Under the pieces are notes generated by a model that was not told the origin of the DNA, did not search any database, and saw only the letters and a program-made list of their open reading frames with translations. This document shows positions 7,536 through 15,539 of a stretch of DNA of 45,586 nt, in pieces. This stretch comes from Microbispora rosea (lineage in GTDB: Bacteria > Actinomycetota > Actinomycetes > Streptosporangiales > Streptosporangiaceae), in contig NZ_FTNI01000044.1 in assembly GCF_900156315.1 (NCBI RefSeq), positions 1 to 45,586 of the forward strand, in the 5' to 3' direction. A program made the translations under genes and the position numbers. Each line of letters starts with the position of its first letter. Position 1 is the first letter of the stretch.

Positions 7536-8183
7536 TCAGTCGAATTCGGGGTCGGTGGTGCGGCTGCGCTTCATCTCGTAGAAGTACGGGAACTTCGCCA
7601 TGGCGACGGCGCCGTCGAAGATGCGGACCGCCTCCTCGCCGCGCGGGATGCGGGTCATCACCGGGCCGAAGAACGCCACGCCGTCGATGTGGATCGTGGG
7701 CGTGCCCACCTCGTCGCCGACCGGGTCCATGCCCTCGTGGTGCATGCGGCGCAGGGCCTCGTCGTACTCGTCGGTGCCGGCGGCGTCGGCCAGTTCGAGC
7801 GGCAGCCCGACCTCGGCGAGCGCCTCCTTGGCCACAACCCCGTAGTCCTTGTTGTCCTGGTTGTGGATGCGGGTGCCCATCGCGGTGTACAGGTCGCGCA
7901 GCACGCCCTCACCGTGGTGCTGGGCGGCTGCGACGCACACCCGGACCGGACCCCGCCACCTGGGCACCGCCTCGCGATAGAAGTCGGACAGGTCCTCCTT
8001 GCCCTCGTTCAGCACGGAGAGACTCATCACCCGGAACCGCAGGTCGATGTCGCGCTGCTTCTCGACCTCCAGGATCCACCGGGACGTGACCCAGGCGAAC
8101 GGGCAGACGGGGTCGAAGTAGAAGTCCACGCGGGGACGGCTGTCCGCTCCGGCCTGGTCGGCGGCGCTGTCGATGTCGCTCAT
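7536..8183 (-). CDS. DsbA-family mycothiol-dependent nitroreductase-like protein (Rv2466c family)
   Basis: The protein has 215 residues in a DsbA-like thioredoxin fold with a helical insert. The segments SRWILEVEKQRDIDLRFRVMSL, IHNQ, VGTPTIH and GVAFFGPV..RIPRGEE closely match what I know of mycobacterial Rv2466c, a mycothiol-dependent reductase linked to oxidative stress. Rv2466c has a CPWC active site; here it reads Cys27-Pro-Phe-Ala, so the second cysteine is missing and any chemistry must be monothiol. ATG 8183 is preceded by GGAGAG. The gene converges on LysR with a 10-bp gap, so its closeness to the nitro operon is not co-transcription, though a nitroreductase relative beside it is suggestive. 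Confidence 0.85.
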   Translation of the reverse strand: MSDIDSAADQAGADSRPRVDFYFDPVCPFAWVTSRWILEVEKQRDIDLRFRVMSLSVLNEGKEDLSDFYREAVPRWRGPVRVCVAAAQHHGEGVLRDLYTAMGTRIHNQDNKDYGVVAKEALAEVGLPLELADAAGTDEYDEALRRMHHEGMDPVGDEVGTPTIHIDGVAFFGPVMTRIPRGEEAVRIFDGAVAMAKFPYFYEMKRSRTTDPEFD

Positions 8184-8346
8184 GAAACTCTCCTGACGAA
8201 CGGGGGTCGGGGGCCGGTTTCGCGAGCGTATCCAATGTGAGCAAGGCCACGACACCGCACTCGACCCCTCAGACCCGCGGCGATCTCCCCTCATTCCCCC
8301 GTAAGCGGGTGGCGTTCTCCCCGGCCGGAGTCTCTAGGGTGTCCGT

Positions 8347-9123
8347 ATGGCTGAGATCCACGAGAAGGCGGCGGCCCTGCGGGCGCTCCACGTGCCCGGC
8401 GACCCCGTCGTGCTGCCCAACGCCTGGGACGCCGCGTCGGCGCGCGCCGTCGAGGCGGCGGGCTTCCCCGCCGTCGCCACCGGCAGCGCGTCCGTCGCCG
8501 CCGTCCTGGGCTACGAAGACGGGCACGACACGCCTGCGGACGAGATGTTCGCGGCCGTGGCCCGCATCTCCCGGGCCGTCGCGGTCCCCGTCACCGCCGA
8601 CGTCGAGCGCGGCTACGGCCTGGAGCCCGCCGAACTCGTCGAGCGCCTCGCCGCCGCGGGCGCCGTGGGCTGCAACCTGGAGGACTCCGACCCCGCGACC
8701 GGAGCACTGATCGACCCCGGCGAGCAGGCGGACTTCCTGGCCGCCGTGCGGGCGGCGGCGGACGAGGCCGGGACCGGCCTCGTGATCAACGCCCGCGTGG
8801 ACACCTTCATCCACGGTTCGGGGACTCCCGGCGAGAGACTCGCGGAGGCGCTCGACCGGGGCGGCCGCTATCTCGCGGCCGGCGCCAACTGCGTCTACCC
8901 GATCTTCGCGGGCGATCCCGAAGTGATCGGCGCGCTCGCCAAGGAGATGGGCGGACCGATCAACGTGCTGTTCCGGCCCGGTGTGCCGGCCATCCGCGAC
9001 CTCGCGGCCCTCGGCGTGGCCAGGGTCAGCTACGGTCCCGGCATCCACCGCGCGGCGCAGGCGTTCACGGCCCGCATGCTGGACGCGATCGCCCGGGGAG
9101 ACGACCCCTTCCCGCCCGCCTGA
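8347..9123 (+). CDS. Isocitrate lyase/PEP mutase superfamily protein
   Basis: The protein has 258 residues in an ICL/PEPM alpha-beta barrel. Features include PNAWDAASARAVEAAGF at the N-terminus, the metal-site segment VTADVERGYG (about 80-89), NLEDSD (about 110) and NARVDTF (about 142). The family includes 2-methylisocitrate lyase, oxaloacetate decarboxylases and phosphonopyruvate enzymes. This short form lacks the KKCGH signature of true isocitrate and methylisocitrate lyases, so I do not assign a substrate. It is divergent from the DsbA-like gene and appears monocistronic. Confidence 0.85.
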   Translation: MAEIHEKAAALRALHVPGDPVVLPNAWDAASARAVEAAGFPAVATGSASVAAVLGYEDGHDTPADEMFAAVARISRAVAVPVTADVERGYGLEPAELVERLAAAGAVGCNLEDSDPATGALIDPGEQADFLAAVRAAADEAGTGLVINARVDTFIHGSGTPGERLAEALDRGGRYLAAGANCVYPIFAGDPEVIGALAKEMGGPINVLFRPGVPAIRDLAALGVARVSYGPGIHRAAQAFTARMLDAIARGDDPFPPA

Positions 9124-9164
9124 CCACATCCGCAGGGCCACGCCCGCCTGACACGCCCGCCGGC

Positions 9165-9599
9165 CTACGGCTCGCCGTACGACCAGCCCGACCAGCGCTC
9201 GACCCGGACGAGGATCGCGGGCCCGGACGGGGGCCGTTCGCGATACTGGGCGTACTTGCGCGCCAGCCACGCCACGGCCCGCTCGCGCTCGTCGCCGCCC
9301 TCCACGACGCGGGCGCGCCCGTCGGCGCGCACCCACCACAACCGTTCCCAGTCGTCCTCGTAGTGGTCGGCCAGCAGGCAGACGCGGGGATCGTCGCGGA
9401 TGTCGCGCAGCCGTCGCAGATCGGTCGTGGCCTTCGGCTTGTGGTCCACGGCCGTCACCACGGTGCCTTTCCCACCGTCCCGCAGCAGGGCGAACGTGAC
9501 CGGGACGAGCCGCGGCGCGCCCTCGGCCCCGGCGGTCGCGAGGCGGGCCACGCGGGCCGCCGAGAACAGCTCCCGGGCCCGCTCCTCGGGCATCCTCAC
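9165..9599 (-). CDS. PPOX-class F420-dependent oxidoreductase-like protein (TIGR03668 type)
   Basis: The protein has 144 residues in a split-barrel flavin/deazaflavin-binding fold. It shows ARVARLATAGAEGAPRLVPVTFAL near the N-terminus, VDHKPKATTDLRRLRDI (about 52-68) and a tail ending RWSGWSY, which matches the Rv0121c-like subfamily. Such proteins use F420 or a flavin to reduce small molecules; the substrate is unknown. It converges on the PEP mutase-like gene and is divergent from the zinc-finger gene with a 64-bp gap. Confidence 0.8.
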   Translation of the reverse strand: MRMPEERARELFSAARVARLATAGAEGAPRLVPVTFALLRDGGKGTVVTAVDHKPKATTDLRRLRDIRDDPRVCLLADHYEDDWERLWWVRADGRARVVEGGDERERAVAWLARKYAQYRERPPSGPAILVRVERWSGWSYGEP

Positions 9600-9663
9600 C
9601 AGGCCAGCCTACGCGTCGCGGCCGCGCTTGATCGTCTTTGTACGGCGGCCTATGGTGTCCGCC

Positions 9664-10083
9664 ATGGAGGCATCTGAGTTACTCGAGCGAGCCCGCTCGC
9701 GCGCATCCGACCCCGAAAACCCTCTGGAAATCCTGTCCGCCGCGATCGCCCTGTGCCGGGACCTGTCCGGCGAAGCGGGCGGCGAGGTGGACGCCCTGCT
9801 CGATCTCGCGGTGTGCCGGGCCCGTGAGGCCGGCGCGTCCTGGACCGCCATCGGTGAGCGGTTCGGATACGTCAGGCGAAGCCCGCGCAGGCGCTTCACG
9901 CCCGCCTTCGCCCACCGGCACCTGGTCAACCGCCGCATGAAGCGCGACGCGGCCTGCTCCTTCTGCCGCAGGCCGCCAGGTCCGCGCGTCCACATGGTCC
10001 ACGGCGAGGGCGGGCGCATCTGCGACCGCTGCGTGGCACTGGCCGGAGACATCGTCGCCGGGCTGGCCCGCCGCGGCCGCTGA
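9664..10083 (+). CDS. Small protein with HTH-like segment and ClpX-type C4 zinc finger
   Basis: The protein has 139 residues. The middle (about 58-75, ASWTAIGERFGY) resembles the helix-turn-helix often seen in small actinobacterial proteins. The C-terminal part has Cys-x2-Cys (CSFC) and Cys-x2-Cys (CDRC) 20-25 residues apart, the zinc-binding pattern of the ClpX N-terminal domain. There is no AAA+ module. The ClpX zinc domain recognises substrates and adaptors, so an adaptor role or DNA binding are both possible. I took ATG 9664; an in-frame ATG at 9652 is an alternative. The role is unknown. Confidence 0.7.
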   Translation: MEASELLERARSRASDPENPLEILSAAIALCRDLSGEAGGEVDALLDLAVCRAREAGASWTAIGERFGYVRRSPRRRFTPAFAHRHLVNRRMKRDAACSFCRRPPGPRVHMVHGEGGRICDRCVALAGDIVAGLARRGR

Positions 10084-10089
10084 CGCGCC

Positions 10090-11328
10090 TCAGGTGACCG
10101 TGAGCCGCCGCGCGTAGCGCTCGTCCCGCCACAGCTCCTCGCGGAGCACCTCGGCCAGCGCCGTCGCCGCGTCGTACACGTCGACGTGGCGCAGGTACAG
10201 CGGGGCGAAGCCGAAACGGACGAAGTCCGGCTCGCGGTAGTCCCCCACCACCCCCCGGTCGGCGAGCGCGCGCACCACGGGGTAGCCGTGCGGGTGACGG
10301 TAGCTGACCTGGCTTCCCCGCCGCTCCGGGTCGCGCGGGGAGGCCAGGACGAGCCCGAGCCCGGGGCCGCCGAGCTCGTCGAGCAGGTCGATGAACAGCG
10401 AGGTCAGGGCCACGCTCTTGGCTCTGACCTCGTCCAGGTCCACCCGCCCCCAGATGTCGAGGGACGCGTTGAGCGCGGCGTACGACAGGATCGGCGGGCT
10501 GCCCGTGGCGAAACGCCGCACACCGGGCGCGGGACGGTAGTGAGATTCGAAGTCGAAGGGCGCGGCGTGGCCGTGCCAGCCGGACAGCACGTTCTGGACG
10601 GCGTCCTGGTGGCGCGGCGCGACGTACAGGTAGGCGGGAGCGCCGGGCCCGCCGTTCAGGTACTTGTAGGTGCAGCCGACGGCGAAGTCCGCCTCGCCCA
10701 CCCGTACGGGCAGCGCCCCGGCGCTGTGGCACAGGTCCCAGACCATGAGCGCGCCGGCCGCCCGGACCAGCTCCGTCACCGCCGCCATGTCCCTGGCCGC
10801 ACCGGTCCGGTAGTCCACGTGCGACAGCAGCACGAGCGCGACGTCGTCGCCGAGGGCGTCCTCCAGCGAAGGGCCGGCCTCGCCGACGTCCCGGATCTCG
10901 TACGCGCCGAGCGCCCGGGCGGCGCCCTCCACGACGTACCGGTCGGTGGGGAAGTTATCGAGGTCGGAGACGATCACGCGGCGGCCGGGCCGCAGCGGGA
11001 GGGCGGCCGTGACCACCTTGAAGATGTTCACCGAGGTGGAGTCGCCCGCCAGCACCTCGCCGGGGCGCGCGCCGATGAGGGGCGCGATGCGGTCGCCGGT
11101 GCTCTGGGGCATGTCCCACCAGCCGGCCGTGTTCCAGCTCGCCCCGAGATGCACCCCCCACTCGGTCTCGACCGTGTGAGCCACCCGCTCCGGCGTACGC
11201 CTCGGTAGCGCGCCGAGCGAGTTGCCCAGCAGGTAGACGACCCCGGTGGGCAGCGAGAACTCGTCCCGGAACTCCCGGAGCGGGTCCTTGGCGTCGAGGT
11301 CCTGGCATTCGGCCCGGCTGAGTACCAT
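10090..11328 (-). CDS. kynU: Kynureninase
   Basis: The protein has 412 residues, a normal length. This PLP enzyme cleaves L-kynurenine to anthranilate and alanine. Evidence includes YLLGNSLGALP (about 32-42), GDSTSVN for phosphate binding, SHVDYRTGAARD, the PLP-site DLCHSAGALPV, and TYKYLNGGPGAPA with the Schiff-base lysine, plus W/F residues lining the active site. ATG 11328 follows AAGGAG. No tryptophan dioxygenase or formamidase gene is nearby, so the rest of the pathway must be elsewhere, or kynurenine feeds a specialised product. It is divergent from a GntR/UTRA regulator with a 262-bp gap, which may control it, and converges on the zinc-finger gene with a 6-bp gap. Confidence 0.92.
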   Translation of the reverse strand: MVLSRAECQDLDAKDPLREFRDEFSLPTGVVYLLGNSLGALPRRTPERVAHTVETEWGVHLGASWNTAGWWDMPQSTGDRIAPLIGARPGEVLAGDSTSVNIFKVVTAALPLRPGRRVIVSDLDNFPTDRYVVEGAARALGAYEIRDVGEAGPSLEDALGDDVALVLLSHVDYRTGAARDMAAVTELVRAAGALMVWDLCHSAGALPVRVGEADFAVGCTYKYLNGGPGAPAYLYVAPRHQDAVQNVLSGWHGHAAPFDFESHYRPAPGVRRFATGSPPILSYAALNASLDIWGRVDLDEVRAKSVALTSLFIDLLDELGGPGLGLVLASPRDPERRGSQVSYRHPHGYPVVRALADRGVVGDYREPDFVRFGFAPLYLRHVDVYDAATALAEVLREELWRDERYARRLTVT

Positions 11329-11590
11329 CGGCAACTCCTTCGTCACCGCATTATGTACCGAAATATCCGATCTTGTCGTAGTCGTGATGACGGAGCGTTC
11401 CCGGCATCGGCAATACCGGAAGGGACCGTTCCACGGATGCGGACGGCTATAACCCCCAGAGATCGCCACACCGGCACGATCAGCCAAAAGTAAGCACAAG
11501 ACGCACCCAAGACTCTGTGCGATCGTGGACAAGACGGGGCAAGTTCTCTGGAGACGCCAAACCCCCGTTGGTGACAGAGGGTGATCAAAC

Positions 11591-12346
11591 GTGACGGAAT
11601 CCCCGTCGGTGCATCACGAGTCCCCGATCTATCGCCGTATAGCCGACAGGCTGCGCGACCAGATCCTGTCCGGAGCACTCGGTGACGGCGACCGGCTACC
11701 GGGCGAGAACGCGCTCATGAAGGAGCACGGCGTCGCACGGGCCACGGCACGGCAGGCTCTCGCCGTGCTCATCAACGAAGGACTCGCCGTGCCGAAGCGG
11801 GGATCGGGCGTCTATGTGCGGCTGTTCCGCCCCATCCGCCGCCACGGGTCCCGCCGGCTCTCCCGGGAGCAGTGGGCCCAGGGCCTGGCCATCTGGGACT
11901 CCGACACCCGGGGCCGGTCGTACGTCGTGGACGAGGTGACCATCCTGCGCGAGCCGGCGAGCGAGCAGGTCGCCCGCGTGCTCGGCACCGGCGAGGTGTG
12001 GGTGCGCCGCCGCCGCTACTCGGTGGACGGCCGCCCGGTGCAGCTCGCGGCCTCCTGCTTTCCCGCCGACCTCGTGGAGGGCACGGCGGTCGTCCTGCCC
12101 GACACGGGCCCGGGCGGGGTGTACGCCCGGCTGGGCGAGCTCGGCCGGGCCCCCGTCCACTTCAGCGAGGAGGTGCGGGCCCGGATGCCCCTGCCCGGGG
12201 AGGCCGAGTCGCTGAGCCTTCCGGCCGGCACGCCGGTGATCTCCGTCACCCGGGTCGCCTTCGCGGAAGGGGGCGTGCCGGTCGAGGTCAACGAGATGAT
12301 CCTGGACGCGGCGTCGTATGTACTCCAATACGACTTCGACGCCTAG
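11591..12346 (+). CDS. GntR family regulator with UTRA effector domain (HutC subfamily)
   Basis: The protein has 251 residues. The N-terminal winged HTH (about 10-78) contains PIYRRIADRLRDQI and RATARQALAVLINEGL, and a UTRA ligand-binding domain (about 95-245) follows. The start is GTG 11591, with GAGGG about nine bases upstream. HutC-type regulators sense small metabolites. Divergence from kynU suggests control by a tryptophan-related ligand. The following small gene, with repeated motifs in between, is another possible target. Confidence 0.9.
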   Translation: MTESPSVHHESPIYRRIADRLRDQILSGALGDGDRLPGENALMKEHGVARATARQALAVLINEGLAVPKRGSGVYVRLFRPIRRHGSRRLSREQWAQGLAIWDSDTRGRSYVVDEVTILREPASEQVARVLGTGEVWVRRRRYSVDGRPVQLAASCFPADLVEGTAVVLPDTGPGGVYARLGELGRAPVHFSEEVRARMPLPGEAESLSLPAGTPVISVTRVAFAEGGVPVEVNEMILDAASYVLQYDFDA

Positions 12347-12429
12347 GTCAAGAGGCAACGTTGACCTGACCATCCCGATCATTGATTTCTCTAGAGATGT
12401 CCCGCACCTTGAGGTGGACAGGTCAAGAG
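12345..12429. promoter_or_regulatory. Repeated operator-like motifs between gntR and the small gene
   Basis: AGGTCAAGAG occurs twice as a direct repeat (12345-12354 and 12420-12429). TTGACCTG at 12361-12368 is an inverted copy of CAGGTCAA at 12419-12426. Midway lies the perfect palindrome TCTCTAGAGA (12388-12397). The arrangement looks like a regulated promoter; the short CTAGAG-centred dyad resembles sites found near UTRA-type GntR genes in actinomycetes, as I recall them. The first repeat overlaps the gntR stop. Confidence 0.45.
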
Positions 12430-12461
12430 CACCCGGGCATACGGCGAGGGAGGGTGTACGG

Positions 12462-12674
12462 ATGTCCTTGGACCGACGCCTCGCCGAGATCGCCCGGGAG
12501 TTTCCGGAGTGGACGATCTGGCGGAGCGACGCGGGGCGGTGGTGGGCGACCCGGCACCACCCGCTCAGCTCGGCGCAGCGGGCGGCGGGATGCGCGATGA
12601 CCATCGACGCCGACGAGCCCGACGGACTGCGTGAGCTGCTGCGCGAACAGGAGGCACGCGCCGCCGATCCATGA
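12462..12674 (+). CDS. Small hypothetical protein downstream of gntR
   Basis: The protein has 70 residues. It begins MSLDRRLAEIAREFPEW and has a Trp-rich middle (WTIWRSDAGRWWATR) and an acidic C-terminus. ATG 12462 has GGGAGGG about eight bases upstream, and a strong terminator follows directly, which supports a real gene. Similar short proteins accompany GntR/UTRA regulators in actinomycetes, as I recall; the function is unknown. It may be cotranscribed with gntR or driven by its own promoter in the 115-bp gap. Confidence 0.7.
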   Translation: MSLDRRLAEIAREFPEWTIWRSDAGRWWATRHHPLSSAQRAAGCAMTIDADEPDGLRELLREQEARAADP

Positions 12675-12676
12675 GC

Positions 12677-12715
12677 GCGGAAGCCCCCGACCCGATCGGG
12701 GGCGGGGGCTTCCGC
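12677..12715. terminator. Bidirectional terminator hairpin
   Basis: A perfect 12-bp stem (GCGGAAGCCCCC at 12677-12688 with its complement at 12704-12715) encloses a 15-nt loop that itself contains CCCGATCGGG. It begins three bases after the stop of the small gene and lies between convergent genes, so it can serve both. No T-run follows, as is usual in actinomycetes. Confidence 0.75.
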
Positions 12716-12752
12716 TACCAGTCCTCACATGCGTCGCGCCGGCCGGAACGGG

Positions 12753-12813
12753 CTCGCATGCCCGCTCACTGGCCGGCTCGCATGCCGACTCGCATGCCCG
12801 CTTACTTGCCGGC
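12753..12813. repeat. Short direct repeats at the 3' end of the coiled-coil gene
   Basis: CTCGCATGCC occurs three times (12753-12762, 12777-12786, 12789-12798). The segments 12753-12777 and 12789-12813 are near-identical 25-mers, one of which contains the stop codon of the coiled-coil gene. This looks like a small local duplication of the gene's 3' end. Confidence 0.55.
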
Positions 12814-13947
12814 GACCGACTCCCCGTCCGGCATGGCACGCCGCACCCGGCCGAGGTTGACGTCGGTGTCCTCGGGCGACGACGTCACGTCGTGCCCGTC
12901 CTCGTGGCGTCCGTCGTCCACGATCAGGACCGCGTCGTCCTCGTCGCCGTCCATCCGCCCCTGATCGCCGGCGTCATGCGCCTGCTGCCCGGACGGCCCG
13001 GCCTCCAGGGCCTGCCGCGGGTCCTCGACCGGCCCGTGCGACTGCTGGTGCGACTGCTCGTGCGGCTGCTCGTACGACTGGTCCTGCCGCTGGTCGTGTC
13101 GCTGGTCGGGCGCGCCCGCGGCGATGGCGTGCACCTGCGGCGGGGGCGGAAGCACGGCGGCCTCGTCGATCAGCGGGCCGGCCGCGGTCTCGCGGTGCAT
13201 CAGGTCGCCGAGCACAGAGCCGATCTCGTTGAGCCGGCGCACGACCTCCGTGTGGGTGTCGGTGAGGTAGGCCACCCGGCGGCCGGTGTGCTCGTCCAGC
13301 GCGTTCACCCGCTGCTGCGCCGCCGTCAGCATGGCCTCGGCCTGCCCGCGCGCCTCGACGAGCAGCCGCTCCGCCTCCATGCGGGCGGCGGTGAGCTGCC
13401 GCTCCGCTTCCGCGCGAGCGGAGCGCAGGGTCTCCTCCGCCTCCGCGCGGGCCGTGCCCAGCGTCTCCTCCGCGTCCGCGCCCGCCTGCGCGAGCAGCCG
13501 CTCCGACGTGGCGGTGGCGTCGGCGACGCGACGCTCGGCCTCCTCCTGGGCGGCGCCCCTGATCGCGTCGGCCTGCTCACGCGCCGACGTCACGAGCCGT
13601 TCGGCCTCGGCCGCCGAGGTCTCGCGCAGTCTCCTGGCCTCGGCCTCGGACGCCTCCTTGTTGGCCGCCGCCTCCTCCTGCGCCAGCTTGAGTATCTGAC
13701 TCAGCCGCTCCCCCAGCTCGTCGGGGTTCTGCGGCGAATCCGTCATCCTCCGCCGCGCCTCGGCCAGCTCCAGGCGGCTCTGCTCCGCCTGGTCGATCGT
13801 GCGGGCGAGCCGTTCCTCCAGGTCCCGGATCTGGTTGCGGGTCCGGATCATGTAGTCGTGGACCTGCCGGCGGCTGTAGCCACGCATCACGACTTCGAAG
13901 GAGTCGTCACTCATCAGGTCGGGGAAGTTGTCGGTCTGATTCGTCAT
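12802..13947 (-). CDS. DivIVA-like coiled-coil protein (FilP/Scy-like)
   Basis: The protein has 381 residues. The N-terminus holds a DivIVA-like segment (FEVVMRGYSRRQVHDYM, about 17-33). A long Ala/Glu/Arg-rich coiled coil (about 40-245) follows, with repeated AEAE.L...ARAEAE heptad-like blocks. The tail is disordered, with Gln/His-rich stretches (about 285-305) and acidic runs. Such proteins build cytoskeleton-like assemblies and organise polar growth in filamentous actinomycetes. ATG 13947 is supported by a weak CAGGG. The product is probably cytoplasmic; there is no signal or membrane segment. It may be a paralogue rather than the FilP orthologue itself. Confidence 0.8.
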   Translation of the reverse strand: MTNQTDNFPDLMSDDSFEVVMRGYSRRQVHDYMIRTRNQIRDLEERLARTIDQAEQSRLELAEARRRMTDSPQNPDELGERLSQILKLAQEEAAANKEASEAEARRLRETSAAEAERLVTSAREQADAIRGAAQEEAERRVADATATSERLLAQAGADAEETLGTARAEAEETLRSARAEAERQLTAARMEAERLLVEARGQAEAMLTAAQQRVNALDEHTGRRVAYLTDTHTEVVRRLNEIGSVLGDLMHRETAAGPLIDEAAVLPPPPQVHAIAAGAPDQRHDQRQDQSYEQPHEQSHQQSHGPVEDPRQALEAGPSGQQAHDAGDQGRMDGDEDDAVLIVDDGRHEDGHDVTSSPEDTDVNLGRVRRAMPDGESVAGK

Positions 13948-14099
13948 GAGAAACCCTGGGGTTGGAGATAACGACGGTAACGCAGCCAGGACACGACTTT
14001 CCTGCTATCCGTCGCACATCGCAACCTGAACGCCCGAGCCGCCGGCGAAACGGGATGCCGGGCCGGGCCAGGCGCGGGGGCCCGTGGGATCATGGGCCC

Positions 14100-14630
14100 A
14101 TGCCGTACATCGCCGACCTGGACGACGACGCCACACCGATCATCCACCCCGAGGCATGGGTGGCACCCGGGGCGGTGGTCGTCGGGAGGGTCCGGCTCGG
14201 ACGCGGCGCGAACGTCTGGTACGGCTCGGTGCTGCGCGGCGACGACGAACGCATCGAGGTCGGCGACGAGGTCAACATCCAGGACCTGTGCTGCCTGCAC
14301 GCCGACCCCGGTGAGCCCGCGATCCTGGAAGACCGGGTGAGTCTCGGCCACCGGGCGATGGTGCACGGCGCGCACGTCGAGACCGGCGCGCTCGTGGGCA
14401 TCGGGGCGGTCGTGCTCGGCGGGGCGGTCGTCGGGGCCGGGTCCCTGATCGCGGCCGGGGCCGTCGTGCCGCCCGGCCGCCGCATCCCGGCGGGCGTGCT
14501 GGTCGCGGGCGTGCCGGGGAAGGTCGTCCGCGAGCTCACCGACGACGACCGCGCCTCCTTCGCGCGTACGCCGGACAACTACCTCGCCAAGGCCCGCCGT
14601 CACGCCGCGGCCTCGGTTCGGTCCCGATGA
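14100..14630 (+). CDS. Gamma-class carbonic anhydrase-like hexapeptide-repeat protein
   Basis: The protein has 176 residues in a left-handed beta-helix of hexapeptide repeats. The three zinc-ligand histidines of the gamma class are present: His in CLHADPG (about 64) and two in GHRAMVHG (about 84 and 89). WYGSVLRGDD and VAGVPGKVVREL are family features. Such trimers hydrate CO2 or act as related, often uncharacterised enzymes. An in-frame ATG three codons upstream (14091) is possible. Its last 95 bases overlap the convergent EEP gene on the other strand. Confidence 0.88.
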   Translation: MPYIADLDDDATPIIHPEAWVAPGAVVVGRVRLGRGANVWYGSVLRGDDERIEVGDEVNIQDLCCLHADPGEPAILEDRVSLGHRAMVHGAHVETGALVGIGAVVLGGAVVGAGSLIAAGAVVPPGRRIPAGVLVAGVPGKVVRELTDDDRASFARTPDNYLAKARRHAAASVRSR

Positions 14631-15513
14631 GCGTCCCGGCCAGCGCCAGGTGGTCCGACAGCTCCGGGTCCGTTCTGACGATCTCGGCCCCGCCCGGACG
14701 GTAGTCGGCCTCGGTCGCGAAGATGTAGTCGATCTTCCGGCCGCCGCGCGTGGTGGGCTCGCCGCCCCGGCGCGCGATCCCGCAGGTCTCGGCGTCGACC
14801 TCGGTGTAGCCGCCCTCGCCGAGGCCCATGCCGTACACCTCGGTCAGCTGGTCGTGGACGGGCTCGCGGTTGAAGTCTCCGGTGAGGATCACCGGGGCGT
14901 TCCCGGCGTACGCCGACACCAGTCCGGTGACCTGTCGCGGGGTCTCGGTGTCGGAGATGTGGGTCACGCAGCAGACCGAGCGGCGCGGGCCGACCCGGCC
15001 GGGGGCGCACAGCAGGCCGCGGGGGTGGATCTTCTCGTCCGGTGTCGCCGGGGCGTGGTCGGCGTGCAGCAGCCGCCGCAACGGCGGGCCCTCGGCGCCG
15101 TTCTTCAGCGCGAGCGCCACCCCGAAGGTCTTGCCGTCCGGCGGGACGGTGTCCGGGGTGAGGTCGCTCCACAACGTGCGGCACCGGTCCTCGCGGCCCG
15201 GCCCGCCGCCCTTCGCGTAGCCGTACCAGACCAGCCGATAGCCGGGCAGCTCACGCCGGAGCAGGCTCACCTGGGCGTAGCACATCTCGGTGAACGAGGC
15301 GACGTCCACGTCCCTCGACCGGATCAGCGCGGAGACCTGACCGGCCCAGGTCCTGCGGCGTTCAGGGGTGAGGTCGCGTACGCAGGTGCCGGCGCTGTTG
15401 CCCGCCGCGCAGACGTTGTAGGTGAGGACGTTCACCCGATAGGTGTCGGCCACCGATGGAAGACCGGCTACCACAACCGCAACAACCGCCACTCCTGCGA
15501 CAAATGCCCCCAT
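14536..15513 (-). CDS. Exported endonuclease/exonuclease/phosphatase (EEP) family protein
   Basis: The protein has 325 residues. An N-terminal hydrophobic segment (about 3-20) looks like an uncleaved or cleaved export signal. The EEP metal-hydrolase motifs follow in order: LTYNVCAAG (about 30), FTEMC with the metal Glu (about 75), HISD, GDFNREP, and SDHLALAG with the catalytic His. Family members act on nucleic acids, sphingomyelin or inositol phosphates; the substrate cannot be read from sequence. The last 30 or so residues are basic and non-conserved and overlap the gamma carbonic anhydrase gene, so the functional domain ends before the overlap. The stop of the upstream mannosyltransferase gene is only 26 bp away. 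Confidence 0.8.
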   Translation of the reverse strand: MGAFVAGVAVVAVVVAGLPSVADTYRVNVLTYNVCAAGNSAGTCVRDLTPERRRTWAGQVSALIRSRDVDVASFTEMCYAQVSLLRRELPGYRLVWYGYAKGGGPGREDRCRTLWSDLTPDTVPPDGKTFGVALALKNGAEGPPLRRLLHADHAPATPDEKIHPRGLLCAPGRVGPRRSVCCVTHISDTETPRQVTGLVSAYAGNAPVILTGDFNREPVHDQLTEVYGMGLGEGGYTEVDAETCGIARRGGEPTTRGGRKIDYIFATEADYRPGGAEIVRTDPELSDHLALAGTLIGTEPRPRRDGGPWRGSCPAYARRRRGRRR

Positions 15514-15539
15514 ACATGGAGAAGCTAGTCAGAGGTGGA

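Noticed and set aside
8184..8346. SigR/SigH-type promoter before the Rv2466c-like gene
   Set aside because: A GGGAAT exists on the minus strand near 8293-8298 but no GTT at the required spacing follows.
9673..9683. TGAGTTACTC-like half of the LuxR palindrome
   Set aside because: It lies inside a coding region, has no N5/6 spacer and does not fit the full motif.
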